Source: Hyphomicrobium sp. (GTDB taxonomy: Bacteria; Pseudomonadota; Alphaproteobacteria; Rhizobiales; Hyphomicrobiaceae). Taken from it: DNA of 64,000 bases. The notes under the pieces were generated by a model that searched no databases, had not been told where the DNA came from, and saw nothing but the letters and a program-made list of their open reading frames with translations. The DNA lies in contig PERT01000008.1 of the NCBI GenBank assembly GCA_002928955.1, positions 1 to 64,000 on the forward strand. The letters are read 5' to 3'. The number at the start of each line of letters is the position of its first letter. Positions within the stretch are counted from its first letter, which is position 1. Positions 47,488 to 57,369 of this stretch are shown piece by piece. The position numbers and the translations under genes are program-made.

Positions 47488-47898
47488 CTATTCGCGCTGC
47501 TTCGCAATTTGGAATGACACGATTCGTGTGTAGAAACCTGAACCTTCCGATACGGCATCGGGTCGGTCATGAATATCGGGAACGAGGGACGCGAAGCTGA
47601 TGCCGACCTGTTGCTGAGCGATCCAGGCGACCCTTCCGATAACGGTGCTGCCGTCGATGAAACGAAGCTGAACCGGCTCGTCGAGAGCCGGGACAAGACC
47701 CTTCGGGCAGACGATGCATGCTCCGCCATACGACAGATTAAGGAGCTCGCACGTCAACTGATCGCGGCGGTGAACCAACTTGCCCGGTCCTGCCGCCAGC
47801 TCACGTCGATGCTTGCGCTTGTTGATCCGTTCGCGCGTCCCTTCCGTCGGCCTGTCGGCTCCTGCTGTCGAACGGCGTGTCATTGTGCTGGTTCTCAT
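47488..47898 (-). CDS. PilZ domain protein
   Basis: 136 residues. PilZ c-di-GMP-binding motifs are visible: RKHRR near residue 28 and NLSYGGACI near 55, followed by the beta-barrel strands to about 105 (GRVAWIAQQQVGISF). The tail (110-136) is not assigned. Lies between motD and ftcR on the opposite strand; likely a c-di-GMP effector of motility. Confidence 0.85.
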   Translation of the reverse strand: MRTSTMTRRSTAGADRPTEGTRERINKRKHRRELAAGPGKLVHRRDQLTCELLNLSYGGACIVCPKGLVPALDEPVQLRFIDGSTVIGRVAWIAQQQVGISFASLVPDIHDRPDAVSEGSGFYTRIVSFQIAKQRE

Positions 47899-47953
47899 GC
47901 TCGCTGCGTAAACCGGGACCGACGGTTCGCCCGCCGGTCCTGGTGGCTTTGGT

Positions 47954-48763
47954 TCAAATTCTCACGAAGTCGACCGGGTCGATAAGGTTGTCTGCCTCGA
48001 TGCCGGCTTCGCCGTTGTTGGTCCAGATCACGTATCCTTTGACGAATACGCCTTCGTCGGAGCCAATGACGACCTCTTGACCAATCGTTAGCGGGAGGCT
48101 TGTTTCCAGCTTCATGCCGCCTGGCGAAACGTTGACCACCGTCCCGAGCCCCTCGGCACGATCAGTCGCAATGCTTACGCGACGGCGCGTCTCGCAACGA
48201 GCTCCGAAGCGCCGCTCGGCCCAGCCGGGAATGAAAAGGGTCCCGGATTCGTCGATGCAAGGTGAGTTCCCTCCGCACGCTTCGCGTAGCAGCCGCCTAA
48301 TCCCCGCCGGACTGGCTTGCTCATCCTCGATATTCACGGGGAGTTCGCGCTCGATTACGATACCGGCCACGACACAGGCACTCGCCGCCCGGTTCCAACT
48401 CTCGGCCACCGCTCCGAGGAGTTCGGGTGCACCCGATTTCGCGGCGACGGCAGTCACGTTTCTTGCCAACCCGATAAGTGAGATGAGCCGGTTGATGGCG
48501 CTGGCGATGGTGCTGTCAATGCGTTCGTGTTTTCCGGCAAGCTCCAGGCATTTCACGAGCCCGTCGCACGTTGGAGCGAACTTGAACATTTCAAGTATCG
48601 TGTACTTGCTGGACCGCTTCGTTATCCCCGCATTGGCGATGCTGCAGACGATCGATAACGAAAGGCTGATTTCGGTTAGTTCCGATTGGATCAGCGAAAG
48701 TTGCGGAACGCTCTGTGTCGGCGCGGTGTCGCAACCCTGATACGGACTATTTGACGCTTGCAT
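47954..48763 (-). CDS. Helical protein with C-terminal PilZ domain
   Basis: 269 residues from ATG 48763 (a GTG at 48793 is also possible). The N-terminal 170 residues are helical and unassigned. The PilZ domain is C-terminal (about 170-269), with RFGAR and ETRRRV and the NVSPGGMKLE motif intact. First gene of the minus-strand block, divergent from ftcR with a 340-base gap. Probably couples c-di-GMP to an unknown output or partner through its N-terminal half. Confidence 0.82.
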   Translation of the reverse strand: MQASNSPYQGCDTAPTQSVPQLSLIQSELTEISLSLSIVCSIANAGITKRSSKYTILEMFKFAPTCDGLVKCLELAGKHERIDSTIASAINRLISLIGLARNVTAVAAKSGAPELLGAVAESWNRAASACVVAGIVIERELPVNIEDEQASPAGIRRLLREACGGNSPCIDESGTLFIPGWAERRFGARCETRRRVSIATDRAEGLGTVVNVSPGGMKLETSLPLTIGQEVVIGSDEGVFVKGYVIWTNNGEAGIEADNLIDPVDFVRI

Positions 48764-48918
48764 GGTGAACTGAACACTCCGGCTGCCCGGCACCTCGGCG
48801 CTATCATATCGCTTGAGACGCCAACATAAGGGGGCAGCGCAGCAACATCGCGCAGCTCGGAGGGAGGTTACGACGGCGCGCGTAAAAGAACATTGAACGC
48901 GGCGGAACTCGTCATCAA

Positions 48919-48932
48919 GTCATTCGAATGAC
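48919..48932. promoter_or_regulatory. 14-base palindrome in the ftcR upstream region
   Basis: GTCATTCGAATGAC is a perfect palindrome in the A/T-rich divergent gap (48764-49103) between the PilZ gene and ftcR, flanked by GTCATCAA and ATCAAAT. It could be an operator for one or both genes. The regulator is unknown. Confidence 0.4.
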
Positions 48933-49103
48933 ATCAAATATGAACGAGCATTTTAATGCCGACATTCTCACTCAGCTGACTTGAGCGCAATTCTGCAACC
49001 TGTGACTCGGCCGCTATTTGGGTAACGACTCGTTCACCACAATATGAGTTCAACGCCGCAGTGATTCGCTGCCGCTTTGACTGGAATTTCGGGGGGCTAT
49101 TTG

Positions 49104-49880
49104 ATGTTCGTCATGGTGGAGGATCGTCCGGAAGTGAGTTCCGCTTACCTGGCCGGATTTGAACGAGAAGGTGTTTGCGCCGTAAATTTTGGCACGCGCG
49201 TGTTCGGCGAGTGGTTCGACAGTCTCGCACTCAGCGAGTTGTCTGCGATTGAAGCATTTATCGTCGGTGAGGGGGGCGAGAAGATCGCGAACATCGGGCG
49301 GCGTGTCCGGATGCGTGTCGCGGCTCCGCTGATCGCCCTGCTGGACCGCAAGACTCTGAATGACACGCTGACGTTGCTTGATGCCAGTTTCGATGATGTC
49401 CTCGGGAAGCCGGTCCACGCGCGTGAGATCCTCGCGCGCGCCAGCGCCATCAAGCGGAGGAACCGATCGATTATTGCATCGTTCTCGGAAATTGCCGTTT
49501 TTGCCGACGGCCGCGACGCCATCGTCGGCGGGGAAACGCTGCCGCTTCCGCGCCGTGAGCGACGCATTCTCGAGTGCCTTGCGGAGTCAAGGTCTGCTTG
49601 GATCACCAAATCCCAGATCTTCAGCCGTGTCTACGGCATTCACAATGACGAGTTCGACGAGAATGTCGTCGAGAGCCACGTCTGCCGGTTGCGCCGTCGG
49701 CTCCGGTTCAGGCTGGGCTACGATCCGATCGAGTCGCAGCGTTTTCTTGGATACCGGCTCGTGCTTCAGAGCGCAGCCGCGTCCGGTACGTCCGGCGCCG
49801 CAAGCACCGGCGGCGCAAGCTCAGTGCAACCGCCGACGGCGAGAGTGGAGATGGAACTGACTGCTGCTGATGGGGGCTGA
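49104..49880 (+). CDS. ftcR: Flagellar transcriptional activator FtcR/Rem
   Basis: OmpR-like regulator that activates flagellar genes in rhizobia and Brucella. 258 residues from ATG 49104 (MFVMVEDRPEV) with a GGGGGG tract upstream. The N-terminal receiver-like domain (about 1-115) lacks the phosphorylation Asp: the site reads FIVGEGGE. The C-terminal winged helix (about 135-230, LPRRERRILECLAES, NVVESHVCRLRRRLRF) is complete. An Ala/Ser/Gly-rich tail of about 30 residues is extra. It ends 3 bases before flgE and probably drives the hook operon. Confidence 0.92.
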   Translation: MFVMVEDRPEVSSAYLAGFEREGVCAVNFGTRVFGEWFDSLALSELSAIEAFIVGEGGEKIANIGRRVRMRVAAPLIALLDRKTLNDTLTLLDASFDDVLGKPVHAREILARASAIKRRNRSIIASFSEIAVFADGRDAIVGGETLPLPRRERRILECLAESRSAWITKSQIFSRVYGIHNDEFDENVVESHVCRLRRRLRFRLGYDPIESQRFLGYRLVLQSAAASGTSGAASTGGASSVQPPTARVEMELTAADGG

Positions 49881-49883
49881 ATT

Positions 49884-51143
49884 ATGAGCATTTACGGGGC
49901 GATGCGTACCAGTATTTCTGGAATGAATTCCCAAGCTGATCGGCTCAGCTCCATCTCTGACAATATCGCCAACGTCGGAACCTCGGGGTACAAGCGGTCG
50001 TCGACCGAATTCTCGACCGTTGTTTTGCAAGCGTCAGAAATGCAGTACGAATCGGGCGCCGTCGAAGTCCGGCCGCGCCGCCATGTCTCGGAGCAGGGGG
50101 CGTTCGACTACTCGAGCTCGGTGACAGACCTGGCCATCAGCGGCGAAGGATTCTTTGTTGTCGAGAATTCGTCGGGCGCGGTCATGTTGACGCGCGCGGG
50201 CGCTTTCGTGCCCGATCAGGACGGCAACCTCGTCAACTCGGCCGGGGCAAGGCTTCTCGGGTACGACCTCGGAGACGCCCTTGGCGGACCCGTTGCGAAT
50301 GGACCCGCCGGGCTCACATCTGTGAATGTGGGTGCGCTTGCGCTCAGTGCGCAGCCCTCGACCGGCGGATCGCTGCAGGCCAACTTGCCAGCTGGTGCGA
50401 CGGCGGTTGCCGCGGCCAGTCTGCCGAGTACCAACGCTGCGGCAGCCAGCTATTCCGCGCGAACGTCGCTGGTGGCCTACGACAATATCGGTACTCAGGT
50501 GACGCTCGACCTGTACTTCTCAAAGTCGGCCGCGAGTGACTGGGAGGTCGCCGTGTTCGATCGTTCCGCTGCCTCCGCGACTGGTGGCTTCCCATACTCC
50601 GCTGGTCCGCTCTCCACGTCGACGATTACCTTCGACAGCGCAACCGGGCGGTTGGCGTCGGCCAGTCCGACTTCGATCAGCGTTGCCGTGCCGAATGGTC
50701 AGACGGCCGCTATCGACCTCAGGCAGGTTTCGCAGTTCAGCGCCGATTTCGCGATTTTCGATGCCGACATGAACGGAACGGCTCCGACCCCGATCGAGAA
50801 GGTTGATATCGGCGCAAATGGCGTTCTGACCGTCGTTTACGAGAACGGCTCACGCACCCCGGCCTACCGGATTCCGGTCGCACACGTCAGGAGTCCAGAT
50901 CGCATGGAGGCCGTAACTGGAAATCTGTTCCTGCCGACGTCGACCTCCGGCGAGATGCTGATCGGTTCGGCTGGCTCGGGCGGAATGGGCTCGGTGGTCT
51001 CCGGTGCGCTTGAGCAGTCCACCGTCGACATTGCGCAGGAGTTGACCGCCATGATCGAGGCGCAGCGGAACTACACGGCCAATTCGCGGGTGTTCCAGAC
51101 GAGTTCGGACCTCACGGATGTGTTGGTCAATCTGAGATCGTAA
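49884..51143 (+). CDS. flgE: Flagellar hook protein FlgE
   Basis: Hook subunit, 419 residues. N-terminal MRTSISGMNSQADRLSSISDNIANVGTSGYK (interrupted variable positions) and C-terminal EQSTVDIAQELTAMIEAQRNY motifs complete. Central hook D2-like domain present. First structural gene after ftcR. Confidence 0.96.
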   Translation: MSIYGAMRTSISGMNSQADRLSSISDNIANVGTSGYKRSSTEFSTVVLQASEMQYESGAVEVRPRRHVSEQGAFDYSSSVTDLAISGEGFFVVENSSGAVMLTRAGAFVPDQDGNLVNSAGARLLGYDLGDALGGPVANGPAGLTSVNVGALALSAQPSTGGSLQANLPAGATAVAAASLPSTNAAAASYSARTSLVAYDNIGTQVTLDLYFSKSAASDWEVAVFDRSAASATGGFPYSAGPLSTSTITFDSATGRLASASPTSISVAVPNGQTAAIDLRQVSQFSADFAIFDADMNGTAPTPIEKVDIGANGVLTVVYENGSRTPAYRIPVAHVRSPDRMEAVTGNLFLPTSTSGEMLIGSAGSGGMGSVVSGALEQSTVDIAQELTAMIEAQRNYTANSRVFQTSSDLTDVLVNLRS

Positions 51144-51187
51144 CTTGGTCGGGCGGGCTTGGTACGGCCCGAACTTGGAGAAGCTAA

Positions 51188-52660
51188 ATGGCGCTGGGAG
51201 TTGCATGGGGCGTCGCCAGGACGGGGCTATCGGTGGCCTCGGACCAGATCGCCATTGTCTCGCGCAACGTCGCCAATGCTCAAAATCCCGACTCGACACG
51301 CAAATATGCCGAGGTCACGACGCGTGGAAACGGCGGCGCCCTGATCGCGGATATCGGGCGTGTCACGAACCGCCCGATGCTCGAAGCCTACCTCAATTCG
51401 AGCAGCGACGCTGAAACGCAGCGCGCGATCGTGGCTGGCGCGGATGCGCTTTCGGCGGTGATCGGGGATCCGGCGCTCGGTAACTCGCCGGCCGCGCTAT
51501 TGGCCAATCTTGAATCGACGCTCCGGACCTTTGCGGCCCGGCCTTCCGACACCACTGTCGGCCGGAGCGTGCTGGCTGCCGCAGACGCCATGGCAGACAC
51601 CCTCAACTCCGGGGCGGAATCCATCGCAAAGATCCGGAACGACGCGGATCAGGCGATTGGCGGGGCGGTCGCGACGGTAAACCGGCTGCTGGCCGACCTG
51701 GAGCGGAGTAATGCCCAGGTTCTCAAACTTACCGGCAGCGGCAACGATGCGACCGACGAGTTGGACAAGCGCGACGCCATCCTTAAGAATCTTTCGGCCG
51801 AGATCGGCATTCGGGTCATTCCGCGATCAAGCAATGACGTGCTGGTTTATTCCGACAGCGGAATCGTGCTGTTCGAGACCGTAGCCCGAACCGTTTCGTT
51901 TCAACAATCGAGCCCTTTGGCGCCTGGTGCCGCCGGCGGACAGGTCTACATTGATGGCATGCAGGCGACGGGTCCAGGCGCCGTGATGCCGATCTCCTCG
52001 GGACGTATCAAGGGGCTGGTCGAAGTTCGAGACAACATTGCGCCTGTTTTCGCCAATCAGCTCGACGAGATCGCGCGCGGCCTCGTCGAGGCATTCGCCG
52101 ACCGTGATCGTTCAGGCGGTGGAGGACCGGACCTGCCCGGGCTTTTCACCTGGTCAGGTGGTACTGTACCGCCGACCGGGGTGCTGTCGCAGGGACTGGC
52201 TTCGAGTATCGTGGTCAATCCGGGGGTCGATCCGGCACGCGGCGGAGATCTTCGATACCTGCGCGACGGCGGTGCATCCGCGCCAACCAATCCGAACTAC
52301 CGGGCCAATGCCACGGGCGCCGCCGGTTATTCGGCGCGATTGGAGGAGCTTGTTTCCGGGCTCTCGGCACCGCGTGGTTTCGCCTTCGAAGCCGGCCTTT
52401 CGACATCAGCATCGCTATTGGACTTTGCTTCTGGATCGGCTGGCTGGATCGAGGAAACCCGCAAGGTATCGGGCCAGAGCCTGGAATCGAGCGATGCGCT
52501 CCGGGTGCGCTCGTCCGAGATCCTGTCCGGTGCCACCGGTGTCAACATCGATCGTGAGATGGCCGACATGCTGCAACTTGAGCGGGCCTACCAGGCGTCG
52601 AGCCGCCTCCTGTCGACGGTCGATCAGATGTTCGAGTCACTCTTCAGCTCTACGAGGTAG
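51188..52660 (+). CDS. flgK: Hook-filament junction protein FlgK
   Basis: 490 residues. Rod/hook-type N-terminus (IVSRNVANAQNPDSTRKYAEV), long helical middle, and a C-terminal GVNIDREMADMLQLERAYQASSRLLSTVD motif. Follows flgE after 44 bases; flgL starts 4 bases after its stop. Confidence 0.95.
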   Translation: MALGVAWGVARTGLSVASDQIAIVSRNVANAQNPDSTRKYAEVTTRGNGGALIADIGRVTNRPMLEAYLNSSSDAETQRAIVAGADALSAVIGDPALGNSPAALLANLESTLRTFAARPSDTTVGRSVLAAADAMADTLNSGAESIAKIRNDADQAIGGAVATVNRLLADLERSNAQVLKLTGSGNDATDELDKRDAILKNLSAEIGIRVIPRSSNDVLVYSDSGIVLFETVARTVSFQQSSPLAPGAAGGQVYIDGMQATGPGAVMPISSGRIKGLVEVRDNIAPVFANQLDEIARGLVEAFADRDRSGGGGPDLPGLFTWSGGTVPPTGVLSQGLASSIVVNPGVDPARGGDLRYLRDGGASAPTNPNYRANATGAAGYSARLEELVSGLSAPRGFAFEAGLSTSASLLDFASGSAGWIEETRKVSGQSLESSDALRVRSSEILSGATGVNIDREMADMLQLERAYQASSRLLSTVDQMFESLFSSTR

Positions 52661-52664
52661 AACC

Positions 52665-53714
52665 GTGGTCCTCGTACAATCACAGTCCAGCCTGTCACGG
52701 GTCCTGTCGACCCAGTCGCAGTTGGCGCGACTCGAGAAGCAGGTTGGCGAAGCGCGCCGGGAGTTGGCCACTGGGCGTCTGGCAGACGTCGGTCTCGCAC
52801 TCGGCGTGAGGACCGGCGATGCTATCGCGCTGCGCCAGGAGTTGACGCGGATCGAGTCCACCACCAATACCAACAGCCTCGTGTCGACCAGGCTCGAAGC
52901 AACACAATCGTCGTTGCGAACCATTAGCACCGGCGCGTCTGATTTCCTCGAGGCTCTTGTGGCAGCGCGCGGCAATGCCTCGACCCGCGAAATCGTCGGG
53001 CAGCACGCCAAGGATGCACTCGGGCGCGTGGTCGAGGCGTTGGGCACGCAAGTGGCCGGGGCGAACCTGTTCTCCGGGATCAATGTCGATCGCAATCCGT
53101 TGGAACCTTACTTTGCCGAACCAGCTCCGCCCTCGCGCAATGCCGTCGGCGCGGCGTTCTCGACGCATTTCGGTTTCAGCCAGTCGGATCCGGCCGTCGC
53201 CACAATTTCCGCCAGCTCCATGCAGACTTACATGGATACCACTTTTGAAGGATTGTTTTCCGATTCGTCCTGGCAGGCCAACTGGTCCGCAGCCGGCGAA
53301 CCTTCGACCAGCATCGTGACGGGTGGCGTCATCTTGACGTCGTCGGTCACAGCCAACGAGGGTTCGATCAGGAACGTCATGCGGGCTTTGGTCCTTATTG
53401 CTGACAGCGGGACGGCGCAACTGAATACGCCTGCCTACGATGCCGTTGTCGACGAAGCTATACGGCTGGTCGGAGAAGGCATGGCGGGGCTGGCCGATCT
53501 CGAAGGGCAGGTCGGCACGATGCAGAGCCGGGTCAGCGATGCGAGCGAGGGACTTGAGTCGCGACGTGTGTTGTTGACGCGGACTTTGGGCCAAATGGAA
53601 GATGTTGACCCGACGGAGTTATCGACCCGGTTGAGTGAATTGCTCAATCAGATCGAGGCGGCCTACACGATCACTGCAAGGCTTCAGAGGATAAGCCTGC
53701 TCGACGAGCTGTAG
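52665..53714 (+). CDS. flgL: Hook-filament junction protein FlgL
   Basis: 349 residues from GTG 52665 (VVLVQSQSSLSRVLSTQSQL). The open frame continues upstream within flgK, but that part is antisense to family expectation, so the GTG is chosen. Flagellin-like N- and C-terminal helices (RRELATGRLADVGLALG; LLNQIEAAYTITARLQRISLLDEL). Confidence 0.92.
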   Translation: MVLVQSQSSLSRVLSTQSQLARLEKQVGEARRELATGRLADVGLALGVRTGDAIALRQELTRIESTTNTNSLVSTRLEATQSSLRTISTGASDFLEALVAARGNASTREIVGQHAKDALGRVVEALGTQVAGANLFSGINVDRNPLEPYFAEPAPPSRNAVGAAFSTHFGFSQSDPAVATISASSMQTYMDTTFEGLFSDSSWQANWSAAGEPSTSIVTGGVILTSSVTANEGSIRNVMRALVLIADSGTAQLNTPAYDAVVDEAIRLVGEGMAGLADLEGQVGTMQSRVSDASEGLESRRVLLTRTLGQMEDVDPTELSTRLSELLNQIEAAYTITARLQRISLLDEL

Positions 53715-53759
53715 ACGCAGAACCGCGAGCAGATGGAATCGCCGGGGAGGCGAACAGCC

Positions 53760-54107
53760 GTGTATCACTTCACTTATTCAATGGTCGTCGCCGAGGGTTC
53801 GCAGACTACGCGTGCGGCCGAGCGCGAGGTGCTGCTTCAATCCGTCGAGCTGATGGAGCAGGCCGAACTCGCCGGAGCCGCGTCCCGGGAGGCGATTGAT
53901 GCCGTGTACTTCGTCAGCCGGCTCTGGTGCCATTTTATCGAGGATCTCGGTAGCCCGGACAATCATCTGCCGAACGACATTCGTGCCCGGCTGATCTCCA
54001 TCGGGCTGTTCATGATCCGCAGAGCAGATAGCATCCGCAACGGCTCCGAGACGAGTTTTCGCGGAATGATCGACATCACACGAACCGTGGCGGAGGGGCT
54101 CAAATGA
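53760..54107 (+). CDS. flaF: Flagellar biosynthesis regulator FlaF
   Basis: 115 residues from GTG 53760 (VYHFTYSMVV), with GGGGAGG ten bases upstream; an ATG at 53733 would add nine non-conserved residues. FlaF promotes flagellin translation and secretion in Caulobacter and Brucella. All-helical. Ends in ATGA overlap with flbT, its functional antagonist. Confidence 0.92.
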   Translation: MYHFTYSMVVAEGSQTTRAAEREVLLQSVELMEQAELAGAASREAIDAVYFVSRLWCHFIEDLGSPDNHLPNDIRARLISIGLFMIRRADSIRNGSETSFRGMIDITRTVAEGLK

Positions 54108-54553
54108 GCGGCACACTTCGAATCTCGCTTAGAGCCGGCGAGCGAATCTATATCAATGGGGCGGTGTTTCGTGTCGATCGCAGGGTGTCGCTCGAGCTGC
54201 TCAACAGCGTCACGTTTCTCCTTGAGCAGCACGTCATGAAGCCAGAAGACACCACGACGCCGCTGCGTCAGCTCTACTTCATGGTGCAGACCGCTTTGAT
54301 CGAGCCGGGAGGTGCGCCCCAGGCCGTCGAAATGGCGCAGGGCTCGCTGAAACTGCTGAAGGCTGCGTTTTCCAACGAGCAAGTGCTTGCGGGCCTTGAA
54401 GAAGTCGATGCGTTGCTCGTTCGGCAGCGCCTGTTCGAGTGCCTCAAGGTCATCCGTGGGCTCATCGTGATTGAGGCGAAGATCCTGGCCGGTGACAACT
54501 TGCGGTCAGAAACCCACATGGGCATCGAGGAAAGGGCAATGGCATGCAGGTAG
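54104..54553 (+). CDS. flbT: Flagellin mRNA regulator FlbT
   Basis: 149 residues. FlbT binds the flagellin mRNA 5' region and represses (Caulobacter) or promotes (Bradyrhizobium lateral, Brucella) flagellin synthesis. The family start RISLRAGERIYINGAVFRVDR is clear. Overlaps flgD by ten bases. Confidence 0.93.
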   Translation: MSGTLRISLRAGERIYINGAVFRVDRRVSLELLNSVTFLLEQHVMKPEDTTTPLRQLYFMVQTALIEPGGAPQAVEMAQGSLKLLKAAFSNEQVLAGLEEVDALLVRQRLFECLKVIRGLIVIEAKILAGDNLRSETHMGIEERAMACR

Positions 54554-54948
54554 CCAATGTAACAGGCGCGGCGGGGTCAGCCGCTTCGAAGCAAGCAACG
54601 GGCGGAACAGATACACTGATTGGTCGGGACGCCTTTCTTCAGCTCTTGCTGGCGCAGCTCAAATATCAAGACCCGCTGAAGCCCATGGAATCGACGGAAT
54701 ACGTCTCACAGCTCGCGCAATTGTCGAATCTCGAACAATCGATCAAGCAGGGTGAAAAACTCGACAGTATCCTTGTCGCATCGTCCTTGTCGCAGGCCAC
54801 GTCGATCGTTGGGCGAACAGTGACGTCCCCCGACGGCGCAATTTCAGGAAAAGTGGTCGGCGCACGCGTTACTTCGGACGGGGTCGTAGCAGAACTTTCG
54901 TCGGGTGAGACATTGCTTGTCTCGAGTGGCGTCAAGGTCAGCAACTGA
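54544..54948 (+). CDS. flgD: Hook-cap scaffold protein FlgD
   Basis: 134 residues, the short rhizobial form lacking the extra C-terminal domains. Conserved DAFLQLLLAQLKYQDPLKPM and EYVSQLAQLSNLEQS. Caps the growing hook. The stop overlaps the fliQ start as TGATG. Confidence 0.94.
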   Translation: MQVANVTGAAGSAASKQATGGTDTLIGRDAFLQLLLAQLKYQDPLKPMESTEYVSQLAQLSNLEQSIKQGEKLDSILVASSLSQATSIVGRTVTSPDGAISGKVVGARVTSDGVVAELSSGETLLVSSGVKVSN

Positions 54949-55214
54949 TGAACGCATTGGATGCGAGGGAGCTCCTGCAGCTCGCGATCTGGGTCTGTCT
55001 GATGACCAGCGCACCGGTGGTTGTTGCGACAATGACGGTTGGTCTCGTCGTGGCGATCTTCCAGGCTCTGACACAGATCCAAGAAGTGACTCTGACTTTC
55101 GTGCCGAAGATCGTGCTGGTGCTGGTGATGCTCGTTGTCACCGCGCCGTTCATGGGTTCGCAGATCGGCGTGTTCGCGCAAGTGGTCTATTCCCGCATCG
55201 ACAAGGCTCGGTAG
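54948..55214 (+). CDS. fliQ: Flagellar export protein FliQ
   Basis: 88 residues with two membrane segments (about 14-38 and 50-74). Export-gate subunit packing around FliP/FliR. Family motif VGLVVAIFQALTQIQEVTLTFVPK is recognisable with a short break. flhA follows after 61 bases. Confidence 0.96.
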   Translation: MNALDARELLQLAIWVCLMTSAPVVVATMTVGLVVAIFQALTQIQEVTLTFVPKIVLVLVMLVVTAPFMGSQIGVFAQVVYSRIDKAR

Positions 55215-55275
55215 GCCTGCCGCTCCATTTCGAGCGGATCCAACCGGACCCGGAACGGTGCCATAGCGAGAACGT

Positions 55276-57369
55276 ATGACCATGGCGGCAACTGCAACTG
55301 AACCGCTGGAACAGCCTAGCTCCCTGTTCAATGAGACGGCGTTTGCCCTTGGCATCATCTGTATTCTGCTGGTTCTGTTTATTCCGCTCCCGAGCGTGCT
55401 GCTCGATCTGGGGCTTGCGTTCTCGATCACGGTTGCCATTCTCATTCTGATGGTTTCGTTGTGGATTACCCGCCCGACGGAATTCTCGTCTTTCCCGATG
55501 ATCCTGCTGCTCGCCACAATGCTGCGGCTGGCGCTCAACGTCGCAACCACGCGAATTATCCTTAGTCATGGTCACGAGGGTCCGCACGCCGCCGGCCACG
55601 TGATTGCTGGGTTCGCCAGTTTCGTCATGGGCGGTGACTTCCTTATCGGCTTGATTGTGTTCGCCATTCTGCTCACGGTCAATTTCATCGTCATAACCAA
55701 GGGCGCCTCCCGCATCGCGGAGGTGGCGGCGCGCTTCACGCTCGACGCGATGCCGGGCAAGCAGATGGCCATTGACGCTGATCTTTCAGCCGGGTTGATC
55801 GACGAGCGCGAGGCGACCCGCAGGCGGCGAGAGGTCGAGGATGAAGCCGCGTTTTTCGGCGCAATGGACGGCGCTTCCAAGTTTGTGCGGGGCGACGCGA
55901 TCGCCGGCCTCATCATCACGGTGATCAATGCCTGCGGCGGCGCCATGATCGGCGTGCTCCGCCACGGCATGAGCTTGGAAAAGTCGATCGACTACTATCT
56001 CAAGCTCAGCGTCGGCGACGGATTGGTGACGCAGATTCCGGCACTGGTCATTTCGTTGGCCGCCGGTCTGCTCGTATCCAAGGGCGGCGTCCGCGGTTCA
56101 GCGGACAAGGCGGTGCTCGATCAGCTGGGGGGATATCCGCGGGCCATGCTGATCTCGGCCGGTGTTGTCGGCGCTCTAGGCCTGGCCCCCGGCCTTCCGT
56201 TCCTGCCATTCGCCGCCCTTGCCGGAGGGCTCGCGACGTTGGGCTTCGCGATCCCCCGCCGCGAGGCGGCGGAGCGCCAGAGGCGTGACGACGGCGCGAA
56301 GGAGGTTGCACGGGTTCAGGAGGAGAAATCGAAGCAATCGGTCAAGGAGCTGCTCCGCACCGCGGATATCGAGCTTCAGTTCGGAAAGCAGTTGTCGCGC
56401 CTGTTCGTCGATCCCGGCTCCGAGTTGGGTTCTCGTACTGCGCGATTAAGGCGCAAGTTCGCGCGGCAGTACGGCTTCGTGGTCCCGGAAATCCGGGTGT
56501 CGGACGAATTGGCTATTTCTCCCAAATCGTACCAAATCCGCATCCATGGCTCGGTCGTGGCCGCCGGTGAGTTGCGACCCGGGGACGTTCTTGTCGTTGT
56601 CGGTGATGGCGAGAAGCCCAACTTTCCGGGAGATGAGACGCGCGAACCAGCCTTCGGCATGCGTGCCTTCTGGGTTCCGGAACTCTACTCGAGTGATCTG
56701 AAGCGAGAAGGCTATACGCCCGTCGACAATGTCTCGGTGCTGCTCACCCATCTGGCCGAAGTCATCGGAACAAACCTTGCGCAATTGCTCTCCTACAAGG
56801 ACATGCGAAGTCTCATCGACCGTCTCGATCCCGAATACAAGAAATTGGCCGACGAGATCTGCCCCGCCCATATTACCTATTCGGGTCTGCAGGCGGTTCT
56901 GAAGATGCTGCTCGCCGAAAGGGTCTCGATCAGGAATCTCCACATCATCCTGGAAGCGATCGCCGAAGTTGCGCCGTTCATCCGCCGCGTGGAAGCCATC
57001 GGCGAGCATGTCCGTCAGCGTATTGCCCAGCAGATCTGTGGCGACCTTAGCGAGGGCGGGCGGCTCAAGGTTGTAAAGCTCGGCAATCGTTGGGAACTGG
57101 CATTCCACCAGGCGCTGCGTCGCGACGCGAAAGGTGAAATCGTCGAATTCGATCTCGATCCGCGGCGTATCGAGCAATTCAGTACCGAGGTCGGTAAGCT
57201 CGTCAACAAGCTACAAGGCGAAGGCCATCAGTTCGCGATCGTATCGACCGCCGAAGCCCGGCCGTATTTGCGCATGTTGATCGAACGCTTGTTCCCATCC
57301 CTCGTCGTTCTGTCGCATGCCGAGATCTCGCGATCGGTCAACGTCACTGCCATCGGCAGTCTGTCGTGA
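55276..57369 (+). CDS. flhA: Flagellar export protein FlhA
   Basis: 697 residues, usual length. Eight membrane segments in the N-terminal half, the FHIPEP region ([20 protein letters not shown]) and a large cytoplasmic domain (about 350-697) that docks chaperone-substrate complexes. Stop overlaps the fliR start as GTGA. Confidence 0.97.
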   Translation: MTMAATATEPLEQPSSLFNETAFALGIICILLVLFIPLPSVLLDLGLAFSITVAILILMVSLWITRPTEFSSFPMILLLATMLRLALNVATTRIILSHGHEGPHAAGHVIAGFASFVMGGDFLIGLIVFAILLTVNFIVITKGASRIAEVAARFTLDAMPGKQMAIDADLSAGLIDEREATRRRREVEDEAAFFGAMDGASKFVRGDAIAGLIITVINACGGAMIGVLRHGMSLEKSIDYYLKLSVGDGLVTQIPALVISLAAGLLVSKGGVRGSADKAVLDQLGGYPRAMLISAGVVGALGLAPGLPFLPFAALAGGLATLGFAIPRREAAERQRRDDGAKEVARVQEEKSKQSVKELLRTADIELQFGKQLSRLFVDPGSELGSRTARLRRKFARQYGFVVPEIRVSDELAISPKSYQIRIHGSVVAAGELRPGDVLVVVGDGEKPNFPGDETREPAFGMRAFWVPELYSSDLKREGYTPVDNVSVLLTHLAEVIGTNLAQLLSYKDMRSLIDRLDPEYKKLADEICPAHITYSGLQAVLKMLLAERVSIRNLHIILEAIAEVAPFIRRVEAIGEHVRQRIAQQICGDLSEGGRLKVVKLGNRWELAFHQALRRDAKGEIVEFDLDPRRIEQFSTEVGKLVNKLQGEGHQFAIVSTAEARPYLRMLIERLFPSLVVLSHAEISRSVNVTAIGSLS

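Noticed and set aside
52038-52664. Long upstream extension of the flgL frame
   Set aside because: This part lies within flgK in another frame and is rich in Arg/Pro/Ser as expected of an out-of-frame shadow; GTG 52665 fits the FlgL family.
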